DNA of 64,000 nt from Lysobacterales bacterium 66-474 (GTDB lineage Bacteria > Pseudomonadota > Gammaproteobacteria > Xanthomonadales > Rhodanobacteraceae). The position numbers and the translations under genes are program-made. The notes under the pieces are model-generated. The model was not told where the DNA came from and searched no databases. It was given only the letters and a program-made list of their open reading frames with translations. Below, piece after piece: positions 25,464 through 34,347 of the stretch. The stretch lies in assembly GCA_001899805.1 (NCBI GenBank), contig MKWP01000001.1, positions 253,001-317,000 on the forward strand. The letters run 5' to 3'. How positions within the stretch are numbered: the stretch's first letter is position 1; each line of letters opens with the position of its first letter.

Positions 25464-25504
25464 ATTCAATCCCGATGCACACGCGCGGTGTTGACGAAGG
25501 TCAA
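25464..25504 (-). promoter_or_regulatory. FNR-type promoter for the Met-rich periplasmic protein
   Basis: The box TTGAC-GAAG-GTCAA at 25491-25504 has TTGAAT (25469 down to 25464) as -10, the same hexamer as at the hemerythrin promoter. Predicted start is near 25457, leaving a 72-base leader. Confidence 0.72.
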
Positions 25505-25698
25505 CGCGCCAGCCTGGACCACCCCGGTCCGACCGGTGCGCTTCAGCGACGGGTGCCCGCCGGGGTCACTCCACGGGAACGGCAAACCCGGGATCGTTGA
25601 ACTCGCGGGCATGGCGCGCGAGTTCACTGCGGATCCCGGTGACGGCGTCGGTCCCGGCGGGGTTGGTCTTCAGCGCAGCCGCGTGATGCCGGGCGCGA

Positions 25699-27042
25699 TC
25701 AAGCTGGCGCCAGCGTGACAGCCGGCAGGCGCAGCACGACGCGCGCGCCGCCGCGCGCGGAGCGTTCGATTGCAACGTCGCCGCCGTGCAGCACCGCGAT
25801 TGCCTTCACGATGGACAGGCCGAGGCCGCTCCCGAGGCTGCCCTCGCCCCGCAGGAACCGTTCGCCCGCACGCGAAGCCTGTGCGTCGGGAATGCCGGGA
25901 CCGTCATCTTCGACGCCGATTTCCACCTCGTCGCCACACCGGGTAACGGTAACGCCGACCTCGCCGTGCGGGCGGCCGTGCGCAATCGCGTTGTCCACCA
26001 GGTTGCCGAGCGCGATCGCCAGCAGGCCCTCGCTCGCCCGCACGGTCACCGCCGGGTCGGCCCGCAACGTCAGCACGATTGCGCGCGGCGCGGCGCGCTC
26101 GGCGGCGTTGGCCACCACCTCGCGCGCGAGCGCGGCGGCGTCCAGCGGCACGGCGTCGGGCAATTCGTCGAGCGATTCGACCCGCGCCAGGGTCAGCAAT
26201 TGCCCGACCAACCGTTCCATGCGGACCAGGCCATCGCCCGCGCGCTCGAGGTGGCCACGACGGGCGGCTTCGTCCGGCACCGCCGCGGCAAGGTCGAGTT
26301 CCATCTGCGCGACGGCCAGCGGATGCCGCAGTTCGTGCGCGGCATCGGCGGTGAAGCGCCGCTCGCGCGCAAGCGTGTTGTCGAGGTTGGTGACCAGCGC
26401 GTCCAGTGCCCGGGTGAGCTGAAGCAGCTCCGCCGGCACATCGTCGCGGGTCAGCGTGGGCGTCCTGGCAGGCTGCGCGGCGATGGCCCGCGACACCCGG
26501 CGCAGCGGGGCCAGCCCGCCGCGCAAGCCCAGCCAGATCGCCAGTGGCAGCAGCAACAGCAACGCCGCGAGTGGCACCAACAACGCGCCCACGTGCGCGG
26601 TCAGCAACTGCTCGCGGTCGTGCAGCGGCGCGGCGACCTGGATCCAGTAGCGGCGCGTCGCATCCCAACGCTGGTACACCCGCCAACTGGCACCGTCATG
26701 GCGCACGGTCTGGAAATGTGGCTCATCGCCACCGGCAGGCGCGGCGGGAAGGGTGGAAGCATCCAGCAACAGGCGCCCCGCGCGATCGCGCACCACGATT
26801 TCGGGGCGCTGGTCTTCCTGCTGGCGATGGGCGCCGGATTTCCCGGGCTTCGAAGTCCTGTCGGGCAGCACCACCACGATTGCCAGGACGCTGGCGGCGG
26901 TACGCTGCAGTTCGCGGTCGAACATCTCGCCGGTTTCGTGCGCGGTGCGTTGCGCTAGCCACACGCCAGCGACGATCCACAGGACGACCACCGGCAACCC
27001 GATCAGCCACAGCAGGCGACCGCGCAGGGAAGGTCGCTTCAC
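25699..27042 (-). CDS. Sensor histidine kinase (QseC/PmrB type)
   Basis: The 447-residue kinase has two membrane helices (about residues 9-27 and 148-170) around a periplasmic loop, then a HAMP-like linker. The phospho-accepting box is FTADAAHELRHPLAVAQMEL. The N box is GNLVDNAIAHG, with DDGPGIP and the GLGLSIVKAIA glycine box after it. The start is a GTG at 27042 that overlaps the response regulator stop (GTGA). It closes a PepSY-b561-regulator-kinase operon. The signal sensed is unknown. The PepSY protein gene is the first of the operon and could feed the periplasmic loop. Confidence 0.9.
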   Translation of the reverse strand: MKRPSLRGRLLWLIGLPVVVLWIVAGVWLAQRTAHETGEMFDRELQRTAASVLAIVVVLPDRTSKPGKSGAHRQQEDQRPEIVVRDRAGRLLLDASTLPAAPAGGDEPHFQTVRHDGASWRVYQRWDATRRYWIQVAAPLHDREQLLTAHVGALLVPLAALLLLLPLAIWLGLRGGLAPLRRVSRAIAAQPARTPTLTRDDVPAELLQLTRALDALVTNLDNTLARERRFTADAAHELRHPLAVAQMELDLAAAVPDEAARRGHLERAGDGLVRMERLVGQLLTLARVESLDELPDAVPLDAAALAREVVANAAERAAPRAIVLTLRADPAVTVRASEGLLAIALGNLVDNAIAHGRPHGEVGVTVTRCGDEVEIGVEDDGPGIPDAQASRAGERFLRGEGSLGSGLGLSIVKAIAVLHGGDVAIERSARGGARVVLRLPAVTLAPA

Positions 27043-27737
27043 GACGCCTGCCCCTGCATGCCGGCAGGCGGATACAGCGCATAGCCGATTCCGCGCAGCG
27101 TGCGTATCCATTCGGGTCCGAGCTTGCGACGCAGGTGGTGGATGTGTACTTCGACCGCGTTGCTCGCGACTTCCTCACCCCAGCCGTACAACGCTTCCTC
27201 CAGTTGTTCGCGTGAAAGCGCTCGACCCGGACGCGCCGCCAACGCTTCCAGCAGGGCGTACTCGCGCGCCGACAGCTCCAGCGGAATGCCGCCGAGTCGT
27301 GCACTGCGCGCGCCGGGATCGAGGATGAGCGCACCGACCTGCTGCAGCGGCTCGGGGTTGCCCGCGGCACGGCGCAGCAGCGCCCGCACCCGCGCGGCCA
27401 GTTCGTCGAGGTGGACCGGTTTCACGACGTAGTCGTCGGCGCCGCTGTCGAGGCCCTGCACGCGGTCGTCCAACGCATCGCGCGCGGTCAACAGCAGCAC
27501 CGGGGTGTGGTCGCCACGCCGGCGCAGGTCGCGAACGACTTCCACGCCGCTCATCCGCGGCAGGTTCCAGTCCAGCACGGCGGCTGCATAGCGCGTGTCG
27601 GTGAGCGCCTGCGCCGCGTGGCGGCCATCCTCGATCCAGTCCACCGCATGGCCGAGGTGGCGCAGGCCGTCGGCCAGGGCCTGGCCCAGCGCGCGGTCGT
27701 CTTCGGCCAGCAGGATTCGCATGCGCTCATGGTTCAT
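27039..27737 (-). CDS. OmpR-family response regulator
   Basis: The 232-residue regulator has a receiver domain with the acidic pair in LLAEDDRALG, the phospho-aspartate in AAVLDWNLPRMSG, and the lysine in DDYVVKPVHLDEL. The winged-helix DNA-binding domain ends EVHIHHLRRKLGPEWIRTLRGIGYAL. The ATG at 27737 overlaps the end of the cytochrome b561 gene by 11 bases; the ATG at 27722 is an alternative. It pairs with the kinase downstream. Confidence 0.92.
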   Translation of the reverse strand: MNHERMRILLAEDDRALGQALADGLRHLGHAVDWIEDGRHAAQALTDTRYAAAVLDWNLPRMSGVEVVRDLRRRGDHTPVLLLTARDALDDRVQGLDSGADDYVVKPVHLDELAARVRALLRRAAGNPEPLQQVGALILDPGARSARLGGIPLELSAREYALLEALAARPGRALSREQLEEALYGWGEEVASNAVEVHIHHLRRKLGPEWIRTLRGIGYALYPPAGMQGQAS

Positions 27738-28383
27738 GGCGGTTCGTCGCCGCGTCTTGATCTGCGACAACCGGAGCACGGCCGACGTGGGGCGGTCGTC
27801 CACTCGCGCCGTCTGCGGCCTCGACCGCACGCTTGCGCCCGTGCACCATCGCGGCGATGAGGTTCTCGCGGTAGTGAAGACTTTCGACCACAGCCGCCGC
27901 GACGTGCAGGCCGATCAATCCCAACAGGCTCCACGCCAGCACCGCGTGCAGGTCTTCCACCCACTCGACGCCCCAGAAGGCATCGAGGGTCTGCATCCAG
28001 CCGGTCACCCCGACCAGCACGACCGTGGCGAGCAGGCCCAGCATCATGATCCCGGCCGCGGGGTTGTGTCCGAGCCGGCGCCGCGAGGTTCCTGCCAATC
28101 GCTCGCGCAGGTACGCGCGGACCGCGCGCGGTCCGCGCACCCAATCCCGGAAACGCGCATGCGGAGATCCGACGAACCCCCATGCAACGCGGGTCGCGAC
28201 CAGCCCCAGCGCGAGGTAACCGAGCACGCGATGCGCAGTGTCGCCGTCCTCCACGAGGTAGGCACCAAAGATGCAAGCGGCCAGCGACCAGTGCAACAGG
28301 CGCACCAGCGGGTCCCACACCTTCACGGATGCGGGCGCGCGGCCGGCCTCCGTGCCGACCGCCGCGCGAAGCCTGGCGTTCAT
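27727..28383 (-). CDS. Cytochrome b561-family membrane protein
   Basis: The 218-residue protein has four predicted helices of the Ni/Fe-hydrogenase-type cytochrome b/b561 family. Haem-ligating histidines are likely those in LVRLLHWSLAACIFG, TAHRVLGYLALGLV, EDLHAVLAWSLLGLIGLHVAAA. A soluble, charged tail of about 40 residues follows. Such proteins pass electrons between quinol and periplasmic partners. It lies 11 bases after the PepSY gene and overlaps the response regulator gene, so the four genes are probably one transcript. Confidence 0.87.
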   Translation of the reverse strand: MNARLRAAVGTEAGRAPASVKVWDPLVRLLHWSLAACIFGAYLVEDGDTAHRVLGYLALGLVATRVAWGFVGSPHARFRDWVRGPRAVRAYLRERLAGTSRRRLGHNPAAGIMMLGLLATVVLVGVTGWMQTLDAFWGVEWVEDLHAVLAWSLLGLIGLHVAAAVVESLHYRENLIAAMVHGRKRAVEAADGASGRPPHVGRAPVVADQDAATNRHEP

Positions 28384-28394
28384 CGCGATTCCCT

Positions 28395-28667
28395 TCAATT
28401 GCTGCGTTGCTTGACGATGCGGCCGTCGGTCGGGTCGAAGTAGATCTCGACCTTGTTGCCGGCCTTGTCCTTGCCGTAGATTTCGTAGCAGGTGCCCGAC
28501 ACCAGGAACCGATCGATGGTGTAGCCCTGCTTGACGAGGCGGTCCTTCAGGTCCTGCTGCGGCATCCATTGGCTCTGCGGTGCCTTGGTGCAGGGCGGCG
28601 CGGCGAAGACGCCGGCCGAGAACAGCGCTGCCGCGCCGGCAAGTGCGAGGGTGGCGAGGGTTTTCAT
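28395..28667 (-). CDS. Exported PepSY-domain protein
   Basis: The 90-residue protein starts with a signal peptide (MKTLATLALAGAAALFSAGVFA) and continues with a single PepSY-like domain: LKDRLVKQGYTIDRFLV, then CYEIYGKDKAGNKVEIYFDPTDGRIVKQ. Two cysteines (PPCTKAP and GTCYEI) could form a disulfide. Genes of this kind often accompany cytochrome b561 and QseBC-type two-component systems, as here. The longer frame from 28712 lacks a ribosome site. Confidence 0.87.
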   Translation of the reverse strand: MKTLATLALAGAAALFSAGVFAAPPCTKAPQSQWMPQQDLKDRLVKQGYTIDRFLVSGTCYEIYGKDKAGNKVEIYFDPTDGRIVKQRSN

Positions 28668-28798
28668 GTTGCGTGACTCCGATGGCGTGGGCGGCTTGCC
28701 CACGGCACGCATTGCAGCGAAGTCGGCTTATGTGATCCTTAAACCACCGCGGTGGCGCATGGGGAAAATCGTGAGCCGATCACCGGCAACGCGCCCAA

Positions 28799-29044
28799 TC
28801 AGCCTTGCTGGTGGAAATGCTGCACGAAGCGCTTGCGAAAACTCCGATGGCACCCCATGCAACCTTGCTGCACCTTGGCAAAGGCACCAATGACCGCCTC
28901 ACCATCGCCTTGCGCGGCGGCCTCGCCCATGCTCACGGCGGCGGCGTGGACTTGACCGTCGAGCGACGCCTCGTGCGCCGGGGGCGGCGAGCCGCTGGGT
29001 CGATCAGCTTGGTCTTTGTCGTCACGCGATACGAGTGCCGGCAA
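28799..29044 (-). pseudogene. C-terminal fragment of a cytochrome c'-like protein
   Basis: About 80 residues remain, ending QQGCMGCHRSFRKRFVQHF. This is the C-terminal haem helix of cytochrome c' (CxxCH followed by a basic, aromatic helix). The four-helix bundle would need about 60 more residues and a signal peptide upstream. Instead the upstream sequence is the end of the PEGA/SHOCT-type gene. No ATG precedes it; the first start-like codon is a TTG at 29044. Without export the CxxCH would not receive haem, so it is most likely a decayed gene. It is the last reading frame of the haem-barrel operon. Confidence 0.6.
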
Positions 29045-29084
29045 GCTTGGCGGCGCAAACCATGTACAAATGGGCTTCCGACAA

Positions 29085-29639
29085 TCAGTCAGGCTGCTCC
29101 ACGTTGAGCTGGAGGATCCGGCGTCGCACCCGTTGTTCCTCGGCAGGACTGATCAGGCCTTCGTCGAGCAGCTCCTGCAACACCTGGAGCTGGCGCAGGC
29201 GCCGTTGCGGAACCGCGCTCGACGGTTCCAGTGGTGGTGGGGCGGCCAGCGCATGCGGTTCCGGCGCCGGCGCCGCGGTACGGGATTGAACCATGGCGGC
29301 ATCGCAGTCGAGGCGCAGCTGCAGGCCCTGTTTGATGTCGGTCTGGGTCACCCGGTGGCGCAACGGCTCGCATCCCGTGTGCCGCAGCACGACCATGCCG
29401 TACATGTCCTCGCGGGCATCCGGATAATCGTTGGGATAGATGTCGCGTTCGCTGACGATCAGCGGCGTGGTGCCGGCGCGGCCACCAATCAGTTCGACCT
29501 CGGCTGCCGAAGGCGTGGATGCAATCCGCAGCGAAACACCCCCCACCGACTGCGCCTCGGCATGGTTCGGGATCGCGAGCACCATTGCAAGTGCAGGCCC
29601 GGCTGCCCACGCCATTTTCGCGCGCGTGATCATGTGCAT
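29085..29639 (-). CDS. Exported protein with PEGA-like and SHOCT-like segments
   Basis: The 184-residue protein begins with a signal peptide (MHMITRAKMAWAAGPALAMVLAIPNHAEAQ). The first half has VSLRIASTPSAAEVELIGGRAGTTPL, similar to PEGA repeats of surface proteins. A proline-alanine linker follows. The end has LQVLQELLDEGLISPAEEQRVRRRIL, very like a SHOCT domain. The start overlaps no other gene but lies one base from the stop of the haem-barrel gene, so both are probably cotranslated. The family as a whole is not one I can name. Confidence 0.75.
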   Translation of the reverse strand: MHMITRAKMAWAAGPALAMVLAIPNHAEAQSVGGVSLRIASTPSAAEVELIGGRAGTTPLIVSERDIYPNDYPDAREDMYGMVVLRHTGCEPLRHRVTQTDIKQGLQLRLDCDAAMVQSRTAAPAPEPHALAAPPPLEPSSAVPQRRLRQLQVLQELLDEGLISPAEEQRVRRRILQLNVEQPD

Positions 29640-29640
29640 C

Positions 29641-30957
29641 TCAGAACGCGGTGTCGAAGCCGAACAGGATGTAGTTTTCCTTGTTCAGATGGCCAGTGAA
29701 GTACGGGCCGGTTGGCTTGGCCTTGCCGAGGAAATCGAAATTGACTTCGATGATTCCCTTGACGTTGCGCATGAAGTAATAGGACGACGTCAGGCTCAGG
29801 CTGTTCATGGCAATGCCTTCGTAGATGGTGTCGCTGTGCGCGAAGTCGCCGGCGCTGTCGTGGTTGTAGAGCGCCGAGAATGCCCAGCGCTCGTTGGGAA
29901 TCCAGTCCACGCCGGCAAACCCGCCGCGCCAGCGGTACGTGCGTGCCGGATCGGCGTCGAGGAACCCGTCCCACGTATTCCACAGGTACTGGGCGTACCA
30001 GTGGAGGTCGGTGCCGATTTGCCCCGAGGCATCGAGGCCGACGACGCGCTTGTCGGTGTTTCTCTGGCTGCTGGCGATGCCGGCGGGACCGGTTGCGCCA
30101 CGCTGCTTGCCGGAGGCCCCGAACAACCCCACCGCAACCGGCCCGATGTCGCTGCCGACCCGCCCGAACACGGTCTTGGAGCTGTCGTTGTCGAACATCT
30201 TGTCGGCGCGGCCGAAGCCGGGACTGTTGATGCTGAAATTCTGGTGGATGCCGTTGCCGTTGGTGAACCCGAGGTCCAGCGAGACCCGCCCGATCCCGCG
30301 ATCGAACAGCACGCCGCGGTCGTAGGTGATCCCGGCCATGCGATAGGCCATGAAATCCTGGAACGGCAGGCGCACCTCACGCGGGAACATCAGGTCGGAC
30401 AGCTGGAACTGGCCGAGCATCATGCCGATGCCGCTGCCGAAGATGTTGGCGTGGCGGAACCATGCATCCTCGACCACCGTCTCGCCGTTGCCCCCCTTTT
30501 CGGCAAGGATCGCGTAGAAGTAGTAGCTGATGTTCTCGCTCAGCGGCGAACTGGACAGGATCTTGATCAGGTAGGGCGACTGGAAATCCGTCGCCGCTTC
30601 CTGCCGGGCGCCGGTGATGGGATCGATCGCGCCGGCCTGCCGCGCCTGCACGTACGCCTGCGCGCGTACCGCGATCGGCACGTGATCCGGCAGCGCCAGG
30701 CGCGAATCGCCGAGTTGGTCGGCGGTTTCCTTCCAGTTCGGCATGCGCATGTTGCTGCTTGCGAAATGTTCGCCGAACTTGTTGAGGCGCGGGAATGCCG
30801 AATGGCAGGCCGCGCAGCTCAGGTCGTAGCGGCGCGCGAATTCGGGCATGGCCCAAGCCGGCGGTGCGGACAGCGCCAGCAGCAACACGGCGCCTCCCGC
30901 GAACGCTCCGGCACGGGCGATCGCCGAGAACATCCGGACAATGATTCGACTGGACAT
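29641..30957 (-). CDS. Outer-membrane beta-barrel protein with one N-terminal c-type haem motif
   Basis: The protein has 438 residues. A long signal peptide (hydrophobic about 15-35, cut near AWA) is followed by RRYDLSCAACHSAFPRLNKFG, which holds a CxxCH haem-binding site. The rest is strand-rich with aromatic residues at strand ends (SYYFYAILAEKG, LHWYAQYLWNTWDG, SYYFMRNVKG) and ends in GFDTAF with a terminal Phe, as barrel proteins do. A monohaem-barrel fusion suggests electron transfer at the outer membrane. The ATG at 30957 has GGGGAGGCGAAGG upstream and an FNR-type promoter. It heads a short operon with the gene at 29085. Confidence 0.8.
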   Translation of the reverse strand: MSSRIIVRMFSAIARAGAFAGGAVLLLALSAPPAWAMPEFARRYDLSCAACHSAFPRLNKFGEHFASSNMRMPNWKETADQLGDSRLALPDHVPIAVRAQAYVQARQAGAIDPITGARQEAATDFQSPYLIKILSSSPLSENISYYFYAILAEKGGNGETVVEDAWFRHANIFGSGIGMMLGQFQLSDLMFPREVRLPFQDFMAYRMAGITYDRGVLFDRGIGRVSLDLGFTNGNGIHQNFSINSPGFGRADKMFDNDSSKTVFGRVGSDIGPVAVGLFGASGKQRGATGPAGIASSQRNTDKRVVGLDASGQIGTDLHWYAQYLWNTWDGFLDADPARTYRWRGGFAGVDWIPNERWAFSALYNHDSAGDFAHSDTIYEGIAMNSLSLTSSYYFMRNVKGIIEVNFDFLGKAKPTGPYFTGHLNKENYILFGFDTAF

Positions 30958-31040
30958 GCCTTCGCCTCCCCACCATCCGCGATCACATGCGGCCCGCCCG
31001 GCGGCGCATGACTGCTCCCGGCGGAATCCTTGTATGGATT

Positions 31041-31081
31041 GGTGTAATGGCGTTCGGGCGAGGCAACTTGATCCTCGTCAA
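31041..31081 (-). promoter_or_regulatory. FNR-type promoter for the haem-barrel operon
   Basis: The box TTGAT-CCTC-GTCAA is at 31068-31081. At class II spacing stands TACACC (31046 down to 31041), a weak -10. Predicted start is near 31034, 77 bases before the ATG. Confidence 0.65.
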
Positions 31082-31128
31082 CAAAACCGGCGAAACGCGG
31101 ACGGGTCCGCTGCCGCAGCGTGCCGTTC

Positions 31129-34100
31129 TCAGGCCGGCCGTGCTCGGTTGCCGCGCGTCAGCCACGCGTAGTACAGCAGCGGGATCACCAGCAGGGTCAG
31201 CACCGTGGACACGAGGATGCCGAAGATCAACGACACCGCGAGCCCCTGGAAAATCGGATCGTCGAGGATGAAGAAGCCGCCGATCATCGCCGCCAGCGCG
31301 GTCAGCGCGATCGGCTTGGCGCGCACCGCGGCGGCTTCGATCACGGCGTCGGCGAGCGCACGGCCTTTCGCCAGTTCCAGGTCGATGAAATCGATCAGCA
31401 GGATCGAATTACGCACGATGATCCCGGCCAGCGCGATCATCCCGATCATCGACGTCGCCGTGAACTGCGCCCCCAGCAACGCGTGTCCGGGCATCACGCC
31501 GATCACCGTGAGCGGGATCGGCGCCATGATGATCAGCGGCACCATGTAACGCTTGAAGTGGCCGACCACCAGCAGGTAGATCAACACCAGCCCGGCCGCA
31601 TAGGCGATGCCCATGTCGCGAAAGGTCTCGTAGGTGATCTGCCACTCGCCGTCCCATTTCACCGCGTAGCCGGCCGGGTCCACCGGCTGGCGGACGAAGT
31701 TCTGGGACAGGTGGTAACCGTCCACCGTCCCGCGGCGGAGCTTCGACACCATCGCGAACATGCCATACAACGGGCTGTCGGTGCGGCCCGCGTCGTCGCC
31801 CGTCACGTAGGTGTAGGGCAGCAGGTCCTTGTGGTAGATCGCCTTCTCCCAATCCGCCTGGTGCATGGTCACCACGGCCGACAACGGCACCAGCGCGCCG
31901 TCGCGCGCACGCACGCGCAACGACAGCAATTGATCGAGCGAGGCCTGGTCGCCCGCCGGCAGGCGCAGCCGCACCGGCACCGGATAACGCGCGCGGCCGT
32001 CCATCAGGTACGTGGCGTCATCGCCGGAAAGCGCGACGCGCAAAGTCTCGGCGATGCCGGCCTGGCTCAACCCGAGGCGTGCGGCGCGCGCGCGATCGAC
32101 CACCGCCACCGCGCGCGGCGAATCGGCCTCGACGCTGCTGTCGATGTCGACGATGTCCGGATCGGAACGGAAATCCTTTTCCAGTCCGAACGCAAGCTTG
32201 CGCAGGGTTGAATAATCCGGACCATAGATCTCGGCCACGATCGGCGCCAGCACCGGCGGCCCCGGCGGCACTTCGACCACCTTGACCGACGCGCCGTAGC
32301 GATCGCCGATCTTCGCCAGCATCGGCCGCACCGCCAGCGCGATCTCGTGGCTCTGGCGCTTGCGATCCTTCTTGTCGACGAGGTTCACCTGCAGGTCGCC
32401 GTCGATCGGCCCCGAGCGCAGGTAGTACTGGCGCACCAGCCCGTTGAAGGTAATCGGTGCAGCGGTGCCCGCATAACCCTGGTAGTTCATCACCTCGGGC
32501 ACGCGATCCAGCGCGTGCGCCAATCCGGTCAGCAACTGGTTGGTGGTCTGCAGCGTGCTGCCTTCGGGCATGTCCACCACCACCTGGAATTCCGACTTGT
32601 TGTCGAACGGCAGCATCTTCAGTACCACCGCCTTGACCACCACCAGGCCGACCGCGGCCAACACCAGCACGCCCATCGACGTGAACAGCAGGCGCCGCCG
32701 TCGCGGCGCGTGTCCTCCGCCGAGGAACGGCGTCATCAACCGCCTGAACAGGCGCAACAGGCGCGTTTCGCGCGGGCCGTCTTCATGTTCCGCCGGCGAT
32801 GCGTGGCGATGCACCAGTTTCAACGCCAGCCACGGCGTCACCACCAGCGCGACCGCCAGCGACAGCAGCATGCCGGCCGACGCGTTGATCGGGATCGGCC
32901 GCATGTACGGACCCATCAATCCCGTCACGAACGCCATCGGCAACAGCGCCGCGATCACGGTGAAGGTGGCGAGGATGGTCGGGCCGCCGACTTCGCTCAC
33001 GGCTTCCGGAATCGCTTCGCGCAGCTTGCGTCCGCCCAGCGCCATGTGCCGATGGATGTTCTCCACCACCACGATCGCGTCATCGACTAGGATGCCGATC
33101 GAGAAAATCAGCGCGAACAGCGAGACGCGGTTGATGGTGAAGCCCATCGCCCACGACGCGAACAGTGTCAGCATCAGCGTGATGACCACCGCGCTGCCCA
33201 CGACGATGGCCTCGCGCCAGCCGAGCGTCAGCAACACCAGCAGCACCACCGAAAGCGTGGCGAACAACAGCTTGTGCATCAGCAGGTCGGCCTTGGCGGT
33301 CGAGGTTTCGCCGTAATCGCGGGTCACCACCACGTGCACGCCGGCCGGGATCACCACGCCCTCCAACGCATGGAGGCGATGCCGGATCGCCTGCGTGATG
33401 TCGGCGGCATTTGTGCCCGAAAGTTTGGTGACGGCCATCGTCACCGCCGGCGCCACGCCGGTCGCGGGGCCGCCCCTGCCGGGCGGCGTACCGAACCAGA
33501 CGTATCGGTCAGGAAGATCGGCCCCGCCCCGGATCGTGGCGACGTCGGACAGGAATACCGGCTGGCCGCCCTTCAGGCCGATCACCAGCTGCGATATTTC
33601 ATCCGCGCCGGCGAGGAACGTACCGGCCGTCACCGGGACGTCGCGATCCTCCGCGACGCGATCGCCAGCCTGGGTCACCACGTTGGCCGCCTGCAACGAC
33701 TGCGCGAGGTCATCGACCGCCATGCCGTAGGCCGCGAGTTTCGTCGGATCGACCTGCACCACCACCGCGCGGTCGGACGCACCCAGCGTGTACACGTCGC
33801 GGGTGCCGGGGATGTGCTTGAGGTCGGTTTCCAGCGTGTGCGCGACCTCGGCGAGATCGGTCGGCCCGCGCGAGGGATCGTCGGTCCACAGCGTCAACGC
33901 CAGCACCGGCACGTCGTCGATGCCCATCGCGCGCACCATCGGCTGGCCGACGCCGAGGGTCGGCGGCCACAGGTCGCGGTTCTGGAAGACCTGGTTGTAC
34001 AGGCGCACCAGCGCGGTCTGGCGCGGCACGCCGACCTTGAATTCGACCGTCAGCAGCGCCACGCCGGGGCGGCTCACCGAATACACGTGCTTGATGCCGT

Positions 34101-34347
34101 CGATGCCGGCCAGCTTTTGTTCCAACGGCGAGGCCACCAGGTTCTCGACGTCGTGCACGTCCGCGCCCGGGAACGGCACGACCACGTTGGCCATGGTCAC
34201 GTCGATCTGCGGCTCTTCCTCGCGCGGCGTGATCAGCAGCGCGGTGAATCCGATCAGCAGCGCCGCCAACGCCAGGATCGGCGTCAGCGGATGGTCCTGG
34301 AACACGCGCGCGACGCGTCCCGCGAAACCCAGCCGCGATGCGTTCAC
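31129..34347 (-). CDS. RND efflux transporter, AcrB-like permease
   Basis: The protein has 1072 residues with the RND layout: one N-terminal helix, a large periplasmic loop, helices 2-6, a second loop, helices 8-12. The proton-relay pair is in FSIGILVDDAIVVVENIHRH in helix 4, and the first loop has the usual FPGADVHDVENLVASPLEQKL. It overlaps the adaptor gene by four bases (ATGA). No outer-membrane channel gene is present. It ends the six-gene operon that starts with sqr. Substrate is unknown; toxic sulfur or redox compounds are suggested by context only. Confidence 0.9.
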   Translation of the reverse strand: MNASRLGFAGRVARVFQDHPLTPILALAALLIGFTALLITPREEEPQIDVTMANVVVPFPGADVHDVENLVASPLEQKLAGIDGIKHVYSVSRPGVALLTVEFKVGVPRQTALVRLYNQVFQNRDLWPPTLGVGQPMVRAMGIDDVPVLALTLWTDDPSRGPTDLAEVAHTLETDLKHIPGTRDVYTLGASDRAVVVQVDPTKLAAYGMAVDDLAQSLQAANVVTQAGDRVAEDRDVPVTAGTFLAGADEISQLVIGLKGGQPVFLSDVATIRGGADLPDRYVWFGTPPGRGGPATGVAPAVTMAVTKLSGTNAADITQAIRHRLHALEGVVIPAGVHVVVTRDYGETSTAKADLLMHKLLFATLSVVLLVLLTLGWREAIVVGSAVVITLMLTLFASWAMGFTINRVSLFALIFSIGILVDDAIVVVENIHRHMALGGRKLREAIPEAVSEVGGPTILATFTVIAALLPMAFVTGLMGPYMRPIPINASAGMLLSLAVALVVTPWLALKLVHRHASPAEHEDGPRETRLLRLFRRLMTPFLGGGHAPRRRRLLFTSMGVLVLAAVGLVVVKAVVLKMLPFDNKSEFQVVVDMPEGSTLQTTNQLLTGLAHALDRVPEVMNYQGYAGTAAPITFNGLVRQYYLRSGPIDGDLQVNLVDKKDRKRQSHEIALAVRPMLAKIGDRYGASVKVVEVPPGPPVLAPIVAEIYGPDYSTLRKLAFGLEKDFRSDPDIVDIDSSVEADSPRAVAVVDRARAARLGLSQAGIAETLRVALSGDDATYLMDGRARYPVPVRLRLPAGDQASLDQLLSLRVRARDGALVPLSAVVTMHQADWEKAIYHKDLLPYTYVTGDDAGRTDSPLYGMFAMVSKLRRGTVDGYHLSQNFVRQPVDPAGYAVKWDGEWQITYETFRDMGIAYAAGLVLIYLLVVGHFKRYMVPLIIMAPIPLTVIGVMPGHALLGAQFTATSMIGMIALAGIIVRNSILLIDFIDLELAKGRALADAVIEAAAVRAKPIALTALAAMIGGFFILDDPIFQGLAVSLIFGILVSTVLTLLVIPLLYYAWLTRGNRARPA

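Noticed and set aside
25566-25775. Minus-strand frame of 69 codons just beyond the sensor kinase gene, ending in EFNDPGFAVPVE
   Set aside because: The only ATG lies well inside the kinase gene, and the part outside has no start codon or ribosome site. The sequence looks protein-like but cannot be assigned.
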